Below the pieces are notes generated by a model. The model was given only the letters and a program-made list of their open reading frames with translations. It was not told where the DNA came from and did not search any database. Made by a program: the position numbers and the translations under genes. 64,000 nt of DNA from Tateyamaria omphalii. GTDB lineage: Bacteria > Pseudomonadota > Alphaproteobacteria > Rhodobacterales > Rhodobacteraceae. Below, one piece after another: positions 51,336 through 60,355 of this stretch. How positions within the stretch are numbered: position 1 is the stretch's first letter; each line of letters starts with the position of its first letter. Where the stretch lies: assembly GCF_019802125.1 (NCBI RefSeq), contig NZ_JAHVHT010000008.1:1-64000 (forward strand), read 5' to 3'.

Positions 51336-52283
51336 TTATGCACGCTGGGCGCTGTGCCACGCTGTGGGCACCCGATCGCCGAAGCGCTTCCGTACGAATT
51401 TGTATTGCCTGGCAAAGGCGCGTTCAAAGCCGTGACGGATGTCATCGGGGATCGCGGCATCCCGCCCGGGATTGCTGCGCCTTGCGCCATCGGCTTGAAT
51501 GGCGTCGATGTCCAGAAAGCCGCATATGTCGTCCAGGGTCTCGGGTGCGAACAAGTCTTCGTAGAAGACGTATTTGATGCGGTCGCGGGGGATGACTTTT
51601 TCCAGCGCTCTGATCGTGCGCTCATAATCCGCACGTTCAATCCGGGGCAGGCGCCCGGCCTCGATCAGCATCTTTGCCCGCGCCGCACAGGCCGCATCAA
51701 AGGCGTCGCCCTTGGGCACGTCGGGATGTTCCACCGCCTCCGCCATGCGGATCTGCGACCACATCCGATCCACCGGATCGCGCAGCAGGAACAGGAATTT
51801 CGCAGTGCCGATGCTGGCCATGTCGGCAAAATGCGGCGCATCCAGGATGGCATAGGCCGGGGTGATATCGCAGACCACCGGCTGGGCGCGATAGCCGCGC
51901 AGAAGGTAGCGCAGATAAGGGTCGTGATCGCCTGGCTCTCCGGTATAGATCGTCAGAAGATCCGTGACCTCGCGCAATTGCTTGAGCACCTTGGCGTTGC
52001 CCGGCCCCGTTTTCGCGGTCAGCTTGTTTGCAAGGGCGGCGGCCATCTTGACCCGGTTGGCAATGGCCAGGTCGGCGCGGCCCGCCATCACGTCAAAGTA
52101 ATGCAATTCCTTGTTGCGGCAGAAATGCACCTGCGGGCTGGCGCGCAACGCTTCATAAAGCCAGGTCGTCCCGGCCTTCTGCGCGCCGATGCAAAAGACC
52201 ATCGTGGCTGTGTCGGGAAAGCGGGCAGCGCGTTTGGGCATGGCGGTTTTGGTCCGGAAGAAAGAGGGGTGCAGTCGCATCAT
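51336..52283 (-). CDS. Sulfotransferase family protein
   Basis: A 315-residue sulfotransferase. VFCIGAQKAGTTWLYEAL (phosphosulfate loop), VHFCRNKELHYFDV and FLFLLRDPVDRMWSQIRMAE (3'-phosphate motif) are all present. I use ATG 52283, which overlaps the KpsT stop (ATGA), rather than the longer open frame running inside kpsT; a second ATG follows immediately at 52280. The coupling places it in one unit kpsE-kpsT-sulfotransferase. 293 bp without a recognisable gene separate it from the coiled-coil sulfotransferase; that gap should hold the latter's promoter. Confidence 0.87.
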   Translation of the reverse strand: MMRLHPSFFRTKTAMPKRAARFPDTATMVFCIGAQKAGTTWLYEALRASPQVHFCRNKELHYFDVMAGRADLAIANRVKMAAALANKLTAKTGPGNAKVLKQLREVTDLLTIYTGEPGDHDPYLRYLLRGYRAQPVVCDITPAYAILDAPHFADMASIGTAKFLFLLRDPVDRMWSQIRMAEAVEHPDVPKGDAFDAACAARAKMLIEAGRLPRIERADYERTIRALEKVIPRDRIKYVFYEDLFAPETLDDICGFLDIDAIQADGARRSNPGRDAAIPDDIRHGFERAFARQYKFVRKRFGDRVPTAWHSAQRA

Positions 52284-52939
52284 TGCACACGCATGTTGTA
52301 GGCGTGGTGTTTGATGGCGTCTTCGATGTCGTCGTAATAGTGCAGCACGCCGTCCTCCAGAACGGCCCCGGCCTGGCACATCTCGCGCAGCATCCCGATC
52401 GAGTGGCTGACGAAGACCGAGCCCGACCGCTCCATCCGGTCGAGAAACACCGCCCGGCTCTTGCGTTTGAAGGTGGCGTCGCCCACGGCAGTGATCTCGT
52501 CGATCAGGTAGGTGTCAAAGCTCAAACCCATGGATACGCCAAAGGCCAGTCGCGACCGCATACCCGAGGAATAGGACCGGATCGGCAGGTGGAAATGCGT
52601 TCCCAGCTCGGCAAAGTCCTGCACGTAGTCGCTCAGGGATTGCGTATTCACCCCGTAGATACGGGCAACGAAGCGGGTGTTCTGCGCACCCGTCATGTCG
52701 GGGTGAAACGACCCGGAAAACCCCACCGGAAACGAGATGTTGCCATCGCTCAGGATCTCGCCCGACGTGACGTCGGAGGTGCCCGCGATCATCTTGAGCA
52801 GGGTCGATTTGCCCGCGCCGTTGCGGCCCAGCAGTCCCACGGACACATTGGTGGGAAAGACCGCGTTCACGCGGTCCATCACCACCTTGCGGCGGCCATG
52901 CAGGCGGTAGACCTTGGTCAGGTTGCGCAGCACGATCAT
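52280..52939 (-). CDS. kpsT: Polysaccharide ABC exporter ATPase (KpsT type)
   Basis: The ATP-binding subunit that drives capsule-type polysaccharide export with a KpsM permease. Walker A GLLGRNGAGKSTLLKMIAG (about 36-54), the signature IRSYSSGMRSRLAFGVSMG, Walker B FDTYLIDEITAVGD and the H-loop VFVSHSIGML are all intact. At 219 residues it is the short KpsT/BexA form, not the long Wzt with a carbohydrate-binding tail. It lies 10 bp after kpsE. Its likely permease partner is at 30395-31228. Confidence 0.95.
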   Translation of the reverse strand: MIVLRNLTKVYRLHGRRKVVMDRVNAVFPTNVSVGLLGRNGAGKSTLLKMIAGTSDVTSGEILSDGNISFPVGFSGSFHPDMTGAQNTRFVARIYGVNTQSLSDYVQDFAELGTHFHLPIRSYSSGMRSRLAFGVSMGLSFDTYLIDEITAVGDATFKRKSRAVFLDRMERSGSVFVSHSIGMLREMCQAGAVLEDGVLHYYDDIEDAIKHHAYNMRVQ

Positions 52940-52949
52940 CGGCAGATCC

Positions 52950-54437
52950 TCAGCGGCGGTCCCGCAGCGAATAGCCGATCAGCACCACGATGGACCAGAT
53001 CAGGAAGCTGAACAGGGTCACCAGTCCCAGCGTGCCCATCCGGTCCGGGCGCACGGCCGTTTCGGCCAGGGTCGGTTGCACATGTGCCGCGATATAACGG
53101 CTCTGGCGGCGCGATTCCGCAACGGCCGCGTCAAAAGCGGCCAAGGCGGCAGTATAGGATTGCTCGGCAAATTCCCGGTCCACCGACAGGCGCTCGAACT
53201 CGCCCACCAGGTTGACAAAGGCCGTGTGGTTGTCGCCGTTCTCGTCGGCGCCCAGCCCCAGCTTGTTGCGCTCTTCCCGGATGCGCTCTTCGATCACATT
53301 GCGGCGACGCTCTGCCTGCTGCAGGCGCGGATCGCTGTCATTGGTGGTGGTCTGGCGCAGGATGTCGGCATCGATCAGGGCCTGGGCCAGTTGCTGTTCC
53401 AGGGACGACAGCAGGCCCGTCTGGATCTGAAGGGTCGAATCCGGTGACACGATCTGGTTCACGTTGCGGAACCGGGTCACTGCCTCGCGCGCGGTCTTGA
53501 GCCGCTCCACCGCGGTTTCCAGTTCCTCGCGGGCATAGCGGGTGGCGTCCTCGCGTGCGATGGCCGACAGCCGGTTGATCATGAGCGAACTCTCGTCATA
53601 GATCATCTGCGCGATGGCCTGGGCGTCCTCGGGGGTAAAGGCCTGCACCTCGAGATCGATCAGCCCGGTGCCGCTGTCATTGTAGACCTTGACCATGCGC
53701 CGCCAGTAATCTGTCAGATCCTCGATCGATCCGGGGGCATGGTAGGTGAAGATCGGGTCGACGTCCGGGTCGCCCTTGGCCCACAGCATGCGCAGATCCA
53801 GTGCGGCGTCGACGGTGCGCACCAACTCCTGGCTCTGGATGAACTTGTACAGGATGTCGGTGTCGGATGAGGATGAGCCCGACAATTCGGCCACCCCGCC
53901 CAGAAGTTCGATCGCCGATCCGATTTCCTCGGTGCGCACCGAAAAGCCGGCCTCCGACACATAGCGGTCGGCGGCGCGTTCCCACAGGTACCAGGCCGAC
54001 AGTGCAATGGTGCCCACCACGAAGATCAGGAAGCTGACGACCACGGCCACGTGACGGCCCCGCACCTGTTCTGGCTCTGCCGGGGGGGCGACGGCGGGCT
54101 TGGCAGCGTCTGCCTCCTGCGGGTCGATCGGGTCGTCCTCGTCCAGTTTTTCCACGTCTTTGACCAGTGTGGCCAACTTGGCAGCGCGCGCGGCTTCGAC
54201 CTCGGCGATGGCCTCCTGGCGTTCGCGGATCTTCTGCGCCTTGCGTTCCTCCATGCTGACGGGGGCGGCCGCGTCCTTTGCGGCAGGCGTGTCGGTCTCG
54301 GGTGCAGTCGGCTTCACGGTCTCTTTGGATGCCGAGACCGCGGGGTCCGCTGCGGTCTCGGCATCGGGCTGGGTATCTGTCTTGGCCACGAAGGACCGGG
54401 GCCGGGATCGGGGGGAGGAAGGGCCGGAGCGGGTCAC
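52950..54437 (-). CDS. kpsE: Capsule polysaccharide export inner-membrane protein (KpsE/BexC/CtrB type)
   Basis: A 495-residue polysaccharide co-polymerase that bridges the inner membrane and the periplasm. It has an acidic, low-complexity N-terminal cytoplasmic tail (about 1-125), membrane segment 1 VAVVVSFLIFVVGTIALSAW (about 129-148), a Wzz-like periplasmic domain (EAGFSVRTEEIGSAIELLGG; ILYKFIQSQELV), coiled-coil helices (about 290-430) and C-terminal membrane segment 2 LVTLFSFLIWSIVVLIGYSL. The start is GTG at 54437. The N-terminal tail is unusually long for the family. It is first in the kpsE-kpsT-sulfotransferase unit and divergent from the GT2 gene across 92 bp of AT-richer DNA. Confidence 0.93.
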   Translation of the reverse strand: MTRSGPSSPRSRPRSFVAKTDTQPDAETAADPAVSASKETVKPTAPETDTPAAKDAAAPVSMEERKAQKIRERQEAIAEVEAARAAKLATLVKDVEKLDEDDPIDPQEADAAKPAVAPPAEPEQVRGRHVAVVVSFLIFVVGTIALSAWYLWERAADRYVSEAGFSVRTEEIGSAIELLGGVAELSGSSSSDTDILYKFIQSQELVRTVDAALDLRMLWAKGDPDVDPIFTYHAPGSIEDLTDYWRRMVKVYNDSGTGLIDLEVQAFTPEDAQAIAQMIYDESSLMINRLSAIAREDATRYAREELETAVERLKTAREAVTRFRNVNQIVSPDSTLQIQTGLLSSLEQQLAQALIDADILRQTTTNDSDPRLQQAERRRNVIEERIREERNKLGLGADENGDNHTAFVNLVGEFERLSVDREFAEQSYTAALAAFDAAVAESRRQSRYIAAHVQPTLAETAVRPDRMGTLGLVTLFSFLIWSIVVLIGYSLRDRR

Positions 54438-54529
54438 GGGGGGCGAACCTTATGTGATAAATTGATAAACTCGGCTCAGTTCTACATAACGGTTGCGCAA
54501 ACTGCCAGTATCCAGATTGGACCTCGCGC

Positions 54530-55432
54530 GTGCCCACGCTCAATATCCTGTTGTGTACGCGGAATGGTGCCGCCTATCTGGGCAGGCAGCTTCAGTCTTT
54601 CGTGAACCAGACCCATGTCGATTGGCGGTTGTGGGCCAGCGATGACGGGTCGACGGACGATACCCGCGCCCTGCTGGCGGATTTTGCCGCCGCGCATCCT
54701 GACCGGGTGGCCCCGCCTGTGGCCGGACCGGGGCAGGGGGCGGCGGCGCATTTCCTTTGGCAGCTGGCCCGGCCCGAGATGGCGGGACAGTGGGTCGCCT
54801 TTGCCGATCAGGACGATGTGTGGTTGCCGCACAAGCTGGCGCGCGCGGCAGAATGGTTGCGCCCCGCGCCGCCCGATGCGCTTTATGCCAGCCGTTCGAT
54901 GCATACGGACGCCGCGGGCACCGTGCTGGGCCCGTCACCGCGCCATCCCCGTCCCCTGGGTTTCGGCAATGCGCTGGTACAGAACGTGTTGGGGGGCAAT
55001 ACGCTGGTGCTGACGCCCGGGGCCACGGACCGGTTGCGCGCCACGCTCGACGCGGCCCGGCGCGCGGATGTCCCCTTTCATGACTGGTGGGTCTACCTGG
55101 TGGCCACGGGCACGGGGATGCCGATCCTGCATGATGACGAACCGGGCCTGCTTTACCGCCAGCACGGGGGCAATCTGCTGGGCGCCGGCGGGCGGCGGCG
55201 GCTGGCGCGGGCGGCAATGCTGTGGGATGGCACCTATGCAGGATGGATCGACCGCAATCTGGCCGCCCTGGCGCAGGTCGAGCGGCTCACACCCGAAGCC
55301 GCGGTGCTGTGTGACGCAGTGCGGCGCTGGCGTGCAGAGGGGCAGGGCAGCCCGCAGGCCCTGGGCCTTTACCGGCAAAGCCGCGGGGGCGATATGGCGT
55401 TGCGCGGCCTGGCGGCTCTCGGCCGGCTTTAA
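54530..55432 (+). CDS. Glycosyltransferase family 2
   Basis: A 300-residue GT-A enzyme. The N-terminal motif is LNILLCTRNGAAYLGRQLQS, followed by ASDDGSTDDTRALL and FADQDDVWLPHKLARAAEW, the DxD-like metal site of rhamnosyltransferase-like GT2 enzymes. Rhamnosyl transfer is plausible given the rml genes, but it is not shown by sequence. The start is GTG at 54530; the product begins MPTLNILLC. The 3' end overlaps the convergent sulfotransferase by 4 bp. Confidence 0.9.
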   Translation: MPTLNILLCTRNGAAYLGRQLQSFVNQTHVDWRLWASDDGSTDDTRALLADFAAAHPDRVAPPVAGPGQGAAAHFLWQLARPEMAGQWVAFADQDDVWLPHKLARAAEWLRPAPPDALYASRSMHTDAAGTVLGPSPRHPRPLGFGNALVQNVLGGNTLVLTPGATDRLRATLDAARRADVPFHDWWVYLVATGTGMPILHDDEPGLLYRQHGGNLLGAGGRRRLARAAMLWDGTYAGWIDRNLAALAQVERLTPEAAVLCDAVRRWRAEGQGSPQALGLYRQSRGGDMALRGLAALGRL

Positions 55433-56193
55433 GCCACGGAAAGGTGGCGCATCAGCTTGGCGTCAAGGGCCGCCATCCGCTCCAGCCGCCGCAAGCTGTC
55501 ATCCCGTTCGAGCCGTGCCGCCAGTGCGGGCCATCGCTGTGCACCCATGTCCTTCGGCCCCTCGTTCACCCGGGTATTGACCAGATGCACCGGGGCGCCC
55601 AGCACGCTGTGCAGATCCGCCTCGAGCGCCGCAAGCCCATCCATGCCATAGAAGGCATCGACCGCCTCCGCTCCGGCCCGGGCCCGGGCCATCAGTTCGG
55701 ATTTCGTCAACTTCGAGATCCTGGACCAGCCCCGCATCTTCCGGGTGGCGAAATATGTGCAATAGAAGTTGTCGTAGTGATCGCGGATGAACGTGCGCCA
55801 GCGGGCGTCACCGCCGAAGAAGTAGTCATCCGCCGAGCGCTCGAGGATGGTGCGCATACCGGTGTGTTCGGGGCGCTGCAGGGCCTCTGCATCCGTCCCT
55901 TCCGCCTTCTTCAGCAGGTAGAAATAGAAGGAGGCGATGCGTTCACGCGGATCGCGCAGCACCGAAAAGGTGAAGCGGTCCTCGGGCAGTGTTTCGAGTG
56001 TCGTCCAGTCCAGATGCCCCGAATAGAGCCTGTATCCCGGTGGGAACTGGTCTTCGGGCCCGGCCTGCGTGTGCACGCGCACGGGGCTGGTCCGGTCCTC
56101 GCCGATCACGCGGGTTAGCTCGGTGTGCACAGTCTGCCCTGCGGTCTTCGGGATGTGCAGGAAAACGATTGTCCGCGCCGACATGGGCGTCAC
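55429..56193 (-). CDS. Sulfotransferase family 2 protein
   Basis: A 254-residue protein of the heparan/chondroitin sulfotransferase-like family. The phosphosulfate loop [18 protein letters not shown] is at about residues 9-26, and the 3'-phosphate motif [19 protein letters not shown] is near 76. [10 protein letters not shown] is typical of the family-2 type. It differs from the other sulfotransferases of the window, so a different acceptor is likely. It is the last gene of the GT-acetyltransferase-sulfotransferase unit; its start overlaps the acetyltransferase stop by 4 bp. ATG at 56184 (MSARTIVF) is an alternative start. Confidence 0.88.
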   Translation of the reverse strand: MTPMSARTIVFLHIPKTAGQTVHTELTRVIGEDRTSPVRVHTQAGPEDQFPPGYRLYSGHLDWTTLETLPEDRFTFSVLRDPRERIASFYFYLLKKAEGTDAEALQRPEHTGMRTILERSADDYFFGGDARWRTFIRDHYDNFYCTYFATRKMRGWSRISKLTKSELMARARAGAEAVDAFYGMDGLAALEADLHSVLGAPVHLVNTRVNEGPKDMGAQRWPALAARLERDDSLRRLERMAALDAKLMRHLSVA

Positions 56194-56921
56194 ATCCCCT
56201 CGCGCAGATCGATCTTGTCAAAGGCGAATTCCTCGACACCCTGCTTGACCATCTCGTTGACCCCATGCACGAACTTGGTCGTGTTCGACGGGTCCAGATG
56301 AGCCATTTGCCACGGCGCGTAGCGCCACCAGCGGCAGCGCAGCAGGGGCGAGATCAGCTTGGCAGGCACGCGCATCTTCTTGATGACGGCCGGATTGCCC
56401 GCCACGACGGCATAAGGGGGCACGTCACGTGTCACAACCGCATGGGCCGCCACGATGGCACCGTCGCCGATGGTCACACCCGCGCCGATATAGGCCCCGT
56501 GGCCGATCCATACATCATTGCCGATCGTGGTGATCTTGGCCCTGGTGGCCGGGCCCTCATATTTGAACTTGTAGTCGTGATACTCGGCCCCGCCGGCAAA
56601 TCCCTTGTCGAGATTGAACAGCGCGTCCCCGATATAGAAGGCCGGGCTGGTCGACACCCAGGTGGTGGGATGGTTCTGGCGCCCGATCTGGATGTTCTCG
56701 CCCATCGAGCAATAGCGCCCGATGCGCGCGGCAAAGCAGTAGCCCGACACCTGGTAGGAAAAGGCGCCCAGTTCGATGGAATGCTCGTATTGCGTCCATT
56801 TGAGGCTGCCGGGGGCTTCAAGCACGGTATGGTGGGGCAGGGTGACGGACGTCCCTCCCCGGTTCAGGACCTCGATGCCGCGCGACTTGAGCGCGCGCAG
56901 AGAAACGGAATGTGGTTTCAT
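56190..56921 (-). CDS. Hexapeptide-repeat acetyltransferase (CatB/xenobiotic-type)
   Basis: A 243-residue left-handed beta-helix acyltransferase. [20 protein letters not shown] (active-site His and hexapeptides), [38 protein letters not shown] and [19 protein letters not shown] are the family blocks. It presumably O- or N-acetylates a sugar using acetyl-CoA in the cytoplasm. It overlaps both neighbours by 4 bp (ATGA junctions), so it is strictly coexpressed with a glycosyltransferase and a sulfotransferase. Confidence 0.9.
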   Translation of the reverse strand: MKPHSVSLRALKSRGIEVLNRGGTSVTLPHHTVLEAPGSLKWTQYEHSIELGAFSYQVSGYCFAARIGRYCSMGENIQIGRQNHPTTWVSTSPAFYIGDALFNLDKGFAGGAEYHDYKFKYEGPATRAKITTIGNDVWIGHGAYIGAGVTIGDGAIVAAHAVVTRDVPPYAVVAGNPAVIKKMRVPAKLISPLLRCRWWRYAPWQMAHLDPSNTTKFVHGVNEMVKQGVEEFAFDKIDLREGM

Positions 56922-59509
56922 GTGGTTGGCATGTCCGATCTGTCAAAATGCGTTCTGAAATGCTGCGACAGACCCTCTACCAGATTTTGATCCGGTGCAA
57001 AGGGCACCACGTGACCGTTCGGCGCTTTTCCGACTGCGCCGCCTTGTGCGCCGATTTCGAAGGCATGAACGGGTAGGCCCGTCGCCAGCGCTTCATGGGT
57101 GGTATAGGAAAAGGTTTCCGGCCAGATCGACGGGATCAGCCAATCCGTGATCCCGTAGCGGTCGACAAGTGTGGCCAGATCCGCCAGTGCGTAATCTCCG
57201 TGCACGGTCACCAGATCGGAGGGCGGCATATGGGCCGGATCGACATTGCCCAGCACCACCAGCCCGGTGTCGTGCCGGTGCAGCGCGCGGGCCAGATCCT
57301 CGAGCAGGGCCGCCCCTTTCTGATAGCCGATATTGCCCAGCACGGCCACGACATGCCGTGTGTCTGCACCCGCTGCCGCCCGGTCCGACAGGTCCGGCAC
57401 CTCTGCCAGAAGGCGGTGCGGGATTACCGCGATGCGATCTTCCGCCTGCGGATAGGCGGTGCGCACATGGTCGGCGCTGTCATTGGAAAAGACCACGAGC
57501 CGCTCCGCCACATCCACCACTGCACCCCAGCGGGCCTGCCATTCCCCGAGAGTGCAGATCTTGCCATCGGCCATGCGCTGGCTGTGCGCCGGATCGGCCG
57601 CAGCGCCTCCGGGCACCGGGGTGCCATGATACAGCCCATCCTGTCCCAGCAGGGTGTAGGACGGCGAGATCGGAAAGAAGTCGTGAAACAGGATCTCGAC
57701 CGGGTGGCGTCCCCTTGCACTCAGCGCCAGGAGGGCAGCGGGCAGGGAGGCAGGGTCGGGATCGCCCACGCCGCAGGAATAGATCACGCGGCGGCGGGTC
57801 AGCGGCGCCAGCAGGTCCAGCACCGTGTCGAGATCGGGCATCGTCGCGGCGCTCACCCCCCGGGGTGTGACCAGCTCCACCTGCCAGCGCTCCGGCCCGC
57901 CCACGCGCAGCACCACGGCAGGCAGATCCCGGGCCAGGTGGTCCTGCGCGATCCGGTCCTGCAGGTAATGTTCTGCACCCCCACCCATGGCATGGGCGAT
58001 GTAAACGGGCACCTCTGCCCCGTCAGGGATCCGGGCGGCAGCCCAGGCCATCCCCAGCGCCAGCCGGGCCGAGCGCATCGGATCGCCTGCGATGAACATC
58101 TGCACTTCGTTGTCATAGGCCGGGTAGCGCTGCGAGACGATCGCGTTGTTGGCGGCCACGAGGGCCTGCTTTTCCGCGCTGCCGAAGCTCTGTCCGCCCC
58201 GGTGTTCGACAAAGAGGTTCGGGATGCCAAGATGCCGCCCCCCAAGGGCGCGTACGCGCTGGCACCAGTCGACCTCTTCCCCGTAGCCGCGCCCGAATAT
58301 GGTATCGAGATCGGGGCATTGCTTCAGGTAGTGCAGGTTCATGCCCATGCAGAAGCCTACGCCGGTCGGGGCCTCGGCCTGGTTCACCTGTCCGTTCAGG
58401 CGGGCGGCGGCGGCGTCTATGCTGTCCACGGCGCCGGACGGCAGGTCGGTGCGGGCGCAGATCACCGGCACGGTGAAAATCTCGGCATCATTGGACAGCG
58501 GCGTGGTGGTGGCCACGCTGCGATCGGTCAGGATGGGGCGCATCAGGCGGCTGGCCCATCCCGCGGGCACGAAGGCATCCGAGTTCAGCAGGATCACCGG
58601 ATCGCCCCATGTCAGGGCCTGCTCGAAGCCACGGTTCACGCTGCGGATAAAGCCCTTGTTGCCCTCGTTTTCCAGCAGGGTCACACGGTCCTGCCGCTCG
58701 GGGTTGGCGGCGACCCAGTCGCGCAGGAACGGGCGCACGCGGTCGTCGGTCGATCCGTCCTCGATCAGGATCATCCGCCAGGGCAGGTCGGTATGGGCCT
58801 CGACCCGCGACAGCGCCTCGTCCAGCAACTCGAACGCGTTGTAGATCGGCATGACGATGGTGACCCTGTCTTGCAGGGCTGCTGTCGTCGGGGGCGGCGT
58901 GAAAATACGTTTGTCCAGAGCCTGCGCCACGGCATAGCTGTGCAGGTTCAGCCCCTGCTTGATACGGGCCCGGTAATGCGGTGCCCGTGTCAGCATCCAG
59001 CCCAGACCTGCCGGACTGAGCCGTGCGAGGGCCTTGGCAAACCGGGCCAGAACCCGCAGTCGGGCCCGACGGAGCCCGATGAGATGCAGCGGTGTCGTCA
59101 CCGGATCGCCACTGCCGGGCACATCATGGATCTCGACGCCGATGCGGCGCAGTTGCCTTGGGTGAATCTGTCCCAGCGGCACGGTCAGGTCAAAGCCCAC
59201 ATCCGGGGCAATGCCGCGGTCCTGGGCCACGTCCTCGCGTCGCAGACCGATGGGAAAGGGGGTGGGCTGCCCGTCGATATGCAACACACCGGATTGCCCC
59301 TCGGCCCAGCCGGCCAGGCGCAGATGTCCATTTTCCACCCGCAGCACGTCGATCGCGCCGATAAAGCGGTCCTGCGATCCGGGCAATTGCATGGGACGTC
59401 CCGCAACCTGCAGATGTTGGGCGGAATACCGGGCAAGAAGGGCAGCAAGCTGTCGGCGCAAGGCGGAGTATCTTCTTCCTGGTTCCGGTCGTCGGGTGTG
59501 GCGGGACAT
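56918..59509 (-). CDS. Two-module glycosyltransferase (GT2 plus GT4-like)
   Basis: An 863-residue protein. Residues ~45-160 form a beta-rich N-terminal part ([20 protein letters not shown]). Residues ~213-450 form a GT2 domain with [47 protein letters not shown] and [20 protein letters not shown]. Residues ~505-860 form a GT-B domain ([60 protein letters not shown]). It could perform two successive transfers. It is first of a three-gene overlapping unit with an acetyltransferase and a sulfotransferase. Confidence 0.9.
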   Translation of the reverse strand: MSRHTRRPEPGRRYSALRRQLAALLARYSAQHLQVAGRPMQLPGSQDRFIGAIDVLRVENGHLRLAGWAEGQSGVLHIDGQPTPFPIGLRREDVAQDRGIAPDVGFDLTVPLGQIHPRQLRRIGVEIHDVPGSGDPVTTPLHLIGLRRARLRVLARFAKALARLSPAGLGWMLTRAPHYRARIKQGLNLHSYAVAQALDKRIFTPPPTTAALQDRVTIVMPIYNAFELLDEALSRVEAHTDLPWRMILIEDGSTDDRVRPFLRDWVAANPERQDRVTLLENEGNKGFIRSVNRGFEQALTWGDPVILLNSDAFVPAGWASRLMRPILTDRSVATTTPLSNDAEIFTVPVICARTDLPSGAVDSIDAAAARLNGQVNQAEAPTGVGFCMGMNLHYLKQCPDLDTIFGRGYGEEVDWCQRVRALGGRHLGIPNLFVEHRGGQSFGSAEKQALVAANNAIVSQRYPAYDNEVQMFIAGDPMRSARLALGMAWAAARIPDGAEVPVYIAHAMGGGAEHYLQDRIAQDHLARDLPAVVLRVGGPERWQVELVTPRGVSAATMPDLDTVLDLLAPLTRRRVIYSCGVGDPDPASLPAALLALSARGRHPVEILFHDFFPISPSYTLLGQDGLYHGTPVPGGAAADPAHSQRMADGKICTLGEWQARWGAVVDVAERLVVFSNDSADHVRTAYPQAEDRIAVIPHRLLAEVPDLSDRAAAGADTRHVVAVLGNIGYQKGAALLEDLARALHRHDTGLVVLGNVDPAHMPPSDLVTVHGDYALADLATLVDRYGITDWLIPSIWPETFSYTTHEALATGLPVHAFEIGAQGGAVGKAPNGHVVPFAPDQNLVEGLSQHFRTHFDRSDMPTT

Positions 59510-59605
59510 TCAGCACATCATGTTCAGGCTGGCAAGGGCAGGTCATTGATTGACCCCGTCGGGGGTTGCCGTATCCTTGCCTTTGCACTGAAATCAGGAT
59601 GCAAC

Positions 59606-60355
59606 ATGAGACCACGCACCAAAGCGCTTCCCCCCCATCTGCAGGCCGTGATCAGCGACACCGGTACGGGCAACCTGGTCGAGATCCACCCGTCGGTCGA
59701 GGTCACCGGAAAGGCGGCGATCCGCCTGTCGGGCAACGGTCATCACCTGGTGATCGGTCCGGGTACGAAGCTTGCAGGCTGCCTGATCGAGCTGCGCAAC
59801 CAGGACAGCAGCGTCCAGATCGGCGCAGGCTGCGTGATCGGGGGTCAACTGCGCTGCCGGGCGCCAGACACCCATATCGCCATCGGCGACAAGACCACGA
59901 TCATGGCCGCGGTCATCACCCTGCACGAGGCGGGGCGGATCACGCTTGGCGCCGATTGCATGCTGTCAGGCAACATCACCATGGATGTGAGCGACATGCA
60001 TTCGATCCTCGATGCGGCCACAGGCACGCGGATCAACCCGCCTCAGGACATCCACATCGCGGATCATGTCTGGATCGCCCAGGGTGTGCAGGTGATGAAA
60101 GGGGCCACCATCGGTGCCGATTGCGTGATCGGCGCGCGGGCGCTGGTGACGGGGGATATTCCACCGGGCAGCCTCGCCATCGGCGCCCCCGCCCGCGTAC
60201 AGCGCAGCGGTGTCACCTGGGACCGGGCGCGCCTGCCCTGGGACGAGGGGGCTTCCGATCCCGCGCCGGCCACGCCCGCGCGCTCCGAGCCGTCCCAGGA
60301 CCCGAGGCCCTCGCCGCTTGCACGCATGTTCAGGGCGCGGCCCGGTTCCGGATGA
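59606..60355 (+). CDS. Left-handed beta-helix acyltransferase
   Basis: A 249-residue acyltransferase of the LbH superfamily. Hexapeptide repeats run from IHPSVEVTGKAAIRLSGNGH to IADHVWIAQGVQVMKGATIG, ADCVIGARALVTGDIPPGSL and AIGAPARVQR, the end of the helix. A proline-rich tail of ~40 residues follows. The start at ATG 59606 is set by AGGA 7 bp upstream; the same frame is open far upstream but antisense to the glycosyltransferase. It is divergent from that glycosyltransferase by about 96 bp. Its 3' end overlaps the convergent permease fusion by 26 bp. The acceptor is unknown, probably a polysaccharide sugar. Confidence 0.85.
   Translation: MRPRTKALPPHLQAVISDTGTGNLVEIHPSVEVTGKAAIRLSGNGHHLVIGPGTKLAGCLIELRNQDSSVQIGAGCVIGGQLRCRAPDTHIAIGDKTTIMAAVITLHEAGRITLGADCMLSGNITMDVSDMHSILDAATGTRINPPQDIHIADHVWIAQGVQVMKGATIGADCVIGARALVTGDIPPGSLAIGAPARVQRSGVTWDRARLPWDEGASDPAPATPARSEPSQDPRPSPLARMFRARPGSG

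Noticed and set aside
51041..51577. 178-residue open frame upstream of the coiled-coil sulfotransferase
   Set aside because: It spans an intergenic region and the antisense of a sulfotransferase gene; composition is random-looking.
52284..52379. Longer start for the sulfotransferase at 51336
   Set aside because: The extension is Arg/Gly-rich antisense-frame-like sequence inside kpsT; an ATGA overlap at 52283 is the usual operon junction.
57095..59605. Long upstream in-frame extension of the acyltransferase at 59606
   Set aside because: It is antisense to the two-module glycosyltransferase and has no domain; a ribosome site just before ATG 59606 marks the real start.
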